This document shows, in pieces, positions 60,713 through 64,000 of a stretch of 64,000 bases of DNA (its first letter is position 1; the number at the start of each line of letters is the position of its first letter). The stretch spans positions 124,001-188,000 of the forward strand of contig NZ_SJDM01000005.1 of NCBI RefSeq assembly GCF_004761865.1, read 5' to 3'. Made by a program: the position numbers and the translations under genes. The notes under the pieces were generated by a model. That model saw nothing but the letters and a program-made list of their open reading frames with translations. It searched no databases and had not been told where the DNA came from. Origin of the DNA: Crenalkalicoccus roseus. GTDB lineage: Bacteria > Pseudomonadota > Alphaproteobacteria > Acetobacterales > Acetobacteraceae.

Positions 60713-63019
60713 TTACCTCGCGTCGCGTTCCTTCTCAAGCCGCGCCATCATGCCGCGAGCGACGGCCTGCAGCGGATGCTCGGCCTGGCCGAGAAGGCTC
60801 GCCTGGGCCGAGGAGGCGCCGTTGCCGCGCGGCCCCTCGCGCAGGGTATGGATCGCCGCCTCCAGCGCCCGCTCGGTCGTAGCCGTCAGCGCCTGCCGGT
60901 CCCAGGAGGAGACCCGGCCGCCGGCCAGGCGGTTCATCAGGATGGTGGCCGCGGTCACCGCGTAGAGGGCCCGCTCCTTCTCCCGCTCCCGCGGATCGCG
61001 CAGGATGTTCGTGAAGCAGGCCATGTCGAGACCGATCAGCAGCAGCGCCTGCTCCTGATCCTCGGCCGTGGCGTCCTCGGGCCTGACGTAGCGCCGGTGC
61101 CGCATGTTCAGGTGCGCCTGCAGCCAGCCGGCGTAGGAGGAGACCATCGCCTGGCGCCAGCGGTTGGCGGGCAGGTCACAGGCCCGCTCGGGGCCGGAGG
61201 TCCATTCGGGCAGGGAGGCCCGCTGCCCGGCGGCGCCGAGCACCTGATGGAAGCGCAGGATCAGTCCCCTGAGGCCGCTTTCCGTCACCGGCACGGCGGC
61301 GGCGGTGCCTTCCGAGGATTCCTGGATGTAGAGGATCTCCTGATAGACGTAGAGCTGGTGCCACAGCCAGGCCGCCCGCAGCGCCTCCCGGTCCGGCGCG
61401 TCGGCCACCGGCCCGCCCTGCGCGGCGGCCTGCGCGACCAGGGTCTGGGGGGAGGGGCGCTCCGGTTCCGGGGGGCGGTCCAGCGCCTCCACCAGCCTGG
61501 CGAGGTCGTCGAGCCATTCCGCGAGCAGGCGGAACGAGGCCTCGTGGTCGCCGAGGCTGGCCAGCGCCATCGCCGCAAGCAGCGAGAGGTAGGGGCTGAA
61601 GCCGGTGGTGCCGAGGCTGGCCTCGGAGGCGAATTCCTCCACCACGAAGCGGGCGAGCCGCTCCACCTCCGCCTCCCCGAGGGGCTGGCACCGGGTATCC
61701 TCCCGGTCCTGCCACTGGCCGAGCAGCCAGGGGTGCTGGAAGCCGCGCGCCCATCTCACGACCTCGTTGTGGGCCCTGAACAGCTCGCGGACGAGGTAGC
61801 GCAGCACCTCGGCCATGTCGTGCCGGTCCCCCGCGCCGCCCGCGGCCGGGACCACGACGCCCGAGGGCTGCCGCAGCGCCCGGCGCGCCGCCTCCGCGCC
61901 GGGATGCCCGCGCAGGCGGTCCAGCATCACCTGGTGCTCCAGCCGGGACCAGTACTTGGCCAGCCGGGTCAGGTACTCCACCGCCTTGGTGGAGCGGTAC
62001 TCCAGCAGGGCCCGCTCCCCGGTATTGGCGACGAAGGCGTTCAGGCAGGCGATGGCGGGCGCCATGCTCGCCAGCATCCCCTCCTGCGCGCCGCCGAGAG
62101 GGGCGAGGCGCGCCGCCTGCCCCCGCACGGTGCCGGCGACCTGCTCGGCCGCCATCGCGGACGGCACGACCCGCGCCCCCGGCGCGGCGCGGCCGGCCGG
62201 CTGGCCGAGTTCCTGGATGGTCTGCGCCAGCAGCAGGTGGATGATCGTGGCCCGGTCGCGCTCCACCTGGTGCACCCTGGCCTTCGCCTGCGGCGCCCCG
62301 GTCCTCGCCTGCTGTACGCCCGCGGACGGCGAGGTCGGCTCCGCCGCGAAATGGGTGGTGAGCAGCGTCTCCGGCCCGCTCTCCGGCGGCGGGGGGTGCG
62401 TCAGGCTGCGCATCCGGTGCAGGCGGTGGGGCACGAAGCCGTTGCGGTCGGCGGTGAGCTTGCCGGTGGGGTCGGCGAAGGTGGTGGCCTGGCGGATCGC
62501 CTCGGCGGTGCGGTCCCCGGCCGCGCTGCCCAGGGTGACGCCGATGCCGGCGGGCATGCTGAAGCCGGTGACGCGGGCGAGGAACGGCCGCCATTCCGTC
62601 ACCGGGAACAGCCCCGCCACCACCAGCACCGCGAGCGCCAGGCCGCCCGCCCCCTCCTTCGCGGCGCGCAGCAGCTCCGCCGTCGTGCGGGGCGGGGGGG
62701 CGTCGCGGTCCTTTCCGCGGGCAGCAGGGGCGCCGGCCTGCGCGGCCCGCTCCGCGCCGCGCTGCTGGTCGGCGAGCAGGTAGCCGATCAGGGCGCCGAT
62801 GAGGGCGGCGTCGAGCGGCACGTCGATCAGGAAGGCGCTGATCCGCCGGTTGACCCACCCCGCGCCGAGGAGAGCGTGAGCCAGGATCGCGGCCGCGAAG
62901 AGCAGCAGGACCAGCGGCAGGAGGCGCGACAGGGTGCCGCGGCGGAGGCAGCGCTCCTGCGCCATCAGCGCCGAGTAGCTCGCGAACAGGCCGAGGCAGA
63001 GGCAGATGGCGCGGAACAT
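60713..63019 (-). CDS. Large membrane protein of unknown function (768 aa)
   Basis: A 768-aa protein whose N-terminal 145 residues hold about four hydrophobic segments (about 3-19, 32-54, 62-83, 124-143). The remaining 620 residues look soluble and largely helical, with acidic/basic mixtures and no recognised catalytic motif. I do not recognise a family, and no Walker, kinase, hydrolase or HTH motif was noticed. AGGAGGG (63027-63033) is seven bases before the ATG, inside a hairpin. It is divergent from methionine aminopeptidase; the ligase gene ends convergently. Confidence 0.75.
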   Translation of the reverse strand: MFRAICLCLGLFASYSALMAQERCLRRGTLSRLLPLVLLLFAAAILAHALLGAGWVNRRISAFLIDVPLDAALIGALIGYLLADQQRGAERAAQAGAPAARGKDRDAPPPRTTAELLRAAKEGAGGLALAVLVVAGLFPVTEWRPFLARVTGFSMPAGIGVTLGSAAGDRTAEAIRQATTFADPTGKLTADRNGFVPHRLHRMRSLTHPPPPESGPETLLTTHFAAEPTSPSAGVQQARTGAPQAKARVHQVERDRATIIHLLLAQTIQELGQPAGRAAPGARVVPSAMAAEQVAGTVRGQAARLAPLGGAQEGMLASMAPAIACLNAFVANTGERALLEYRSTKAVEYLTRLAKYWSRLEHQVMLDRLRGHPGAEAARRALRQPSGVVVPAAGGAGDRHDMAEVLRYLVRELFRAHNEVVRWARGFQHPWLLGQWQDREDTRCQPLGEAEVERLARFVVEEFASEASLGTTGFSPYLSLLAAMALASLGDHEASFRLLAEWLDDLARLVEALDRPPEPERPSPQTLVAQAAAQGGPVADAPDREALRAAWLWHQLYVYQEILYIQESSEGTAAAVPVTESGLRGLILRFHQVLGAAGQRASLPEWTSGPERACDLPANRWRQAMVSSYAGWLQAHLNMRHRRYVRPEDATAEDQEQALLLIGLDMACFTNILRDPREREKERALYAVTAATILMNRLAGGRVSSWDRQALTATTERALEAAIHTLREGPRGNGASSAQASLLGQAEHPLQAVARGMMARLEKERDAR

Positions 63020-63026
63020 GGGGGTT

Positions 63027-63043
63027 CCCTCCTGCCCGGAGGG
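63027..63043 (-). promoter_or_regulatory. Hairpin enclosing the ribosome-binding site of the 768-aa protein
   Basis: In the minus-strand RNA CCCUCC pairs with GGAGGG (6 bp, 5-nt loop), so most of the AGGAGGG is in the stem. Translation could be limited until the hairpin opens. Confidence 0.4.
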
Positions 63044-63173
63044 CGCCGCGGCCGTTGCGCGCGCGTGGCGCCTTCCGCTTCAACTCGGTCGAAGTCCAGC
63101 GCGCCCGCGCTTGCGCCGCTGTGCGGCAACGCACATCTTCGGACTTCGGCCGGCAAGCAGAGATTCAGGACCC

Positions 63174-63980
63174 ATGGAGCAGCAGGGCGGCGACTCGCGC
63201 CGCATCACCATCCACCGCCCCGAGGATTTCGAGGGGATGCGCCGCGCCGGCCGCCTCGCGGCCGAAACGCTCGACATGATCGCCGCCCATGTCCGCCCCG
63301 GCGTCACCACCGCCGCACTCGACCGGCTGTGCCACGACTTCATCCTGGCGCGCGGCGCGGTGCCGGCGCCGCTCGGCTACCGCGGCTTCCCGAAATCCAT
63401 CTGCACCTCGGTGAACCACGTGGTCTGCCACGGCATCCCGGGCGAGCGCGTGCTGGCCGAGGGCGACATCCTCAACATCGACGTCACCGTCATCCTCGAC
63501 GGCTGGCACGGCGATTCCAGCCGCATGTACGTCGCCGGCCAGCCTTCCACCCGCGCCCGGCTGCTGCTCGACGTCACCTACGAGGCGATGATGCGCGGCG
63601 TGGCGGCGGTGAAGCCCGGTGCCACCCTCGGCGACATCGGCCATGCCATCCAGCTCTTCGTCGAGCGGCACCGCTTCTCGGTGGTGCGCGACTTCTGCGG
63701 CCACGGCATCGGCCGCCGCTTCCACGAGCCGCCGAACGTCCTGCATTTCGGCCGCCCCGGGGAGGGGCCGGTGCTCCGCCCCGGCATGTTCTTCACCATC
63801 GAGCCGATGGTGAACGCCGGCCGGCCGGAGGTGAAGATCCTCGACGACGGCTGGACCGCCGTCACGCGCGACCGCAGCCTCTCCGCCCAGTTCGAGCACA
63901 TGGTGGGCGTGACCGAGACCGGGGTGGAGGTGTTCACCCTCTCCCCCGCCGGCCTGCACAAGCCGCCCTACCGCTTCTGA
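63174..63980 (+). CDS. map: Methionine aminopeptidase type I
   Basis: A 268-aa MetAP that removes initiator Met from nascent proteins. Five metal ligands are seen: two Asp in ILNIDVTVILDGWHGDSSRM, His in FCGHGIGRRFHEPP, Glu in FFTIEPMVN and Glu in FEHMVGVTE. The start ATG at 63174 has AGGA at a short distance; upstream in-frame codons are not supported. It ends 20 bp before the window edge. Confidence 0.96.
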   Translation: MEQQGGDSRRITIHRPEDFEGMRRAGRLAAETLDMIAAHVRPGVTTAALDRLCHDFILARGAVPAPLGYRGFPKSICTSVNHVVCHGIPGERVLAEGDILNIDVTVILDGWHGDSSRMYVAGQPSTRARLLLDVTYEAMMRGVAAVKPGATLGDIGHAIQLFVERHRFSVVRDFCGHGIGRRFHEPPNVLHFGRPGEGPVLRPGMFFTIEPMVNAGRPEVKILDDGWTAVTRDRSLSAQFEHMVGVTETGVEVFTLSPAGLHKPPYRF

Positions 63981-64000
63981 GCCGTCGCCGCGCGGGCGGT

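Noticed and set aside
1-64000. Mobile elements, prophage, CRISPR arrays, tRNA or rRNA genes
   Set aside because: No transposase, integrase, regular direct-repeat array, cloverleaf or rRNA core sequence was recognised on either strand.

Overview
ORGANISM. The window is very GC-rich (roughly 70-75% by eye) and gene-dense, with ATGA-type start/stop overlaps and GC-saturated third codon positions. The rplM-rpsI-argC order, a Bug/TctC-type periplasmic binding protein, a class I PHA synthase, many acyl-CoA enzymes and long antisense shadow ORFs fit an alphaproteobacterium of the Acetobacteraceae, most like Roseomonas and relatives. That placement is inference from gene content. No rRNA, tRNA, IS element, phage gene or CRISPR array was seen, so this looks like ordinary chromosome. 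No DNA-binding transcription factor was recognised in the 64 kb.

LAYOUT. (1) 75-16405 is a catabolic block for CoA esters: LCAD-like dehydrogenase plus racemase-type CoA transferase; a ThDP-dependent enzyme; a minus-strand operon SDR / ACAD11-like dehydrogenase / acyl-CoA ligase / DUF169 / 3-hydroxyisobutyrate dehydrogenase-like; a molybdopterin large subunit without its partners plus a 2-hydroxyacid dehydrogenase; and an operon of two acyl-CoA dehydrogenases and an enoyl-CoA hydratase. The substrate is unknown. (2) 16485-23436: Csp3-like copper storage protein, SDR, M20 amidohydrolase, NAD(P)-binding protein, IlvD/Edd dehydratase, FkbM methyltransferase, Bug receptor. (3) 23619-28809: ribosomal proteins L13 and S9 with a promoter and a terminator, then argC, gamma-carbonic anhydrase, an oxalyl-CoA-synthetase-like ligase and a ketopantoate reductase-like protein. 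(4) 28931-32864: tandem paralogous lipoproteins, PHA synthase, proline-rich lipoprotein. (5) 32926-39447: AlaC-like aminotransferase, homoserine dehydrogenase, GlpX, RecJ, tartrate dehydrogenase-like enzyme. (6) 39555-46323: small unknown proteins, Asp/Glu racemase, citrate synthase, ABC substrate-binding protein, Baeyer-Villiger-type monooxygenase. (7) 46505-60457 is rich in DNA-repair genes: CinA-like protein, metallophosphoesterase, photolyase, fasciclin protein, PdeM and Lhr-type helicase, two sensor histidine kinases, then the MBL-fold exonuclease and ATP-dependent DNA ligase that normally sit beside PdeM/helicase. (8) 60584-63980: a 33-aa peptide, a 768-aa membrane protein of unknown function, methionine aminopeptidase.

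HOW IT FITS TOGETHER. The clearest multi-gene system is the Lhr/PdeM/Exo/Ligase DNA-repair module, here split into two transcription units facing away from an inserted pair of sensor kinases. A GTTC-N7-GTTC element, the alphaproteobacterial LexA-box pattern, lies in the first codons of the helicase gene. The least explained genes are the 768-aa membrane protein, whose ribosome-binding site is in a hairpin, the 33-aa peptide behind it, and several small proteins with good translation signals. The only stretch over 300 bp without a gene is 42716-43087, the divergent control region of gltA.
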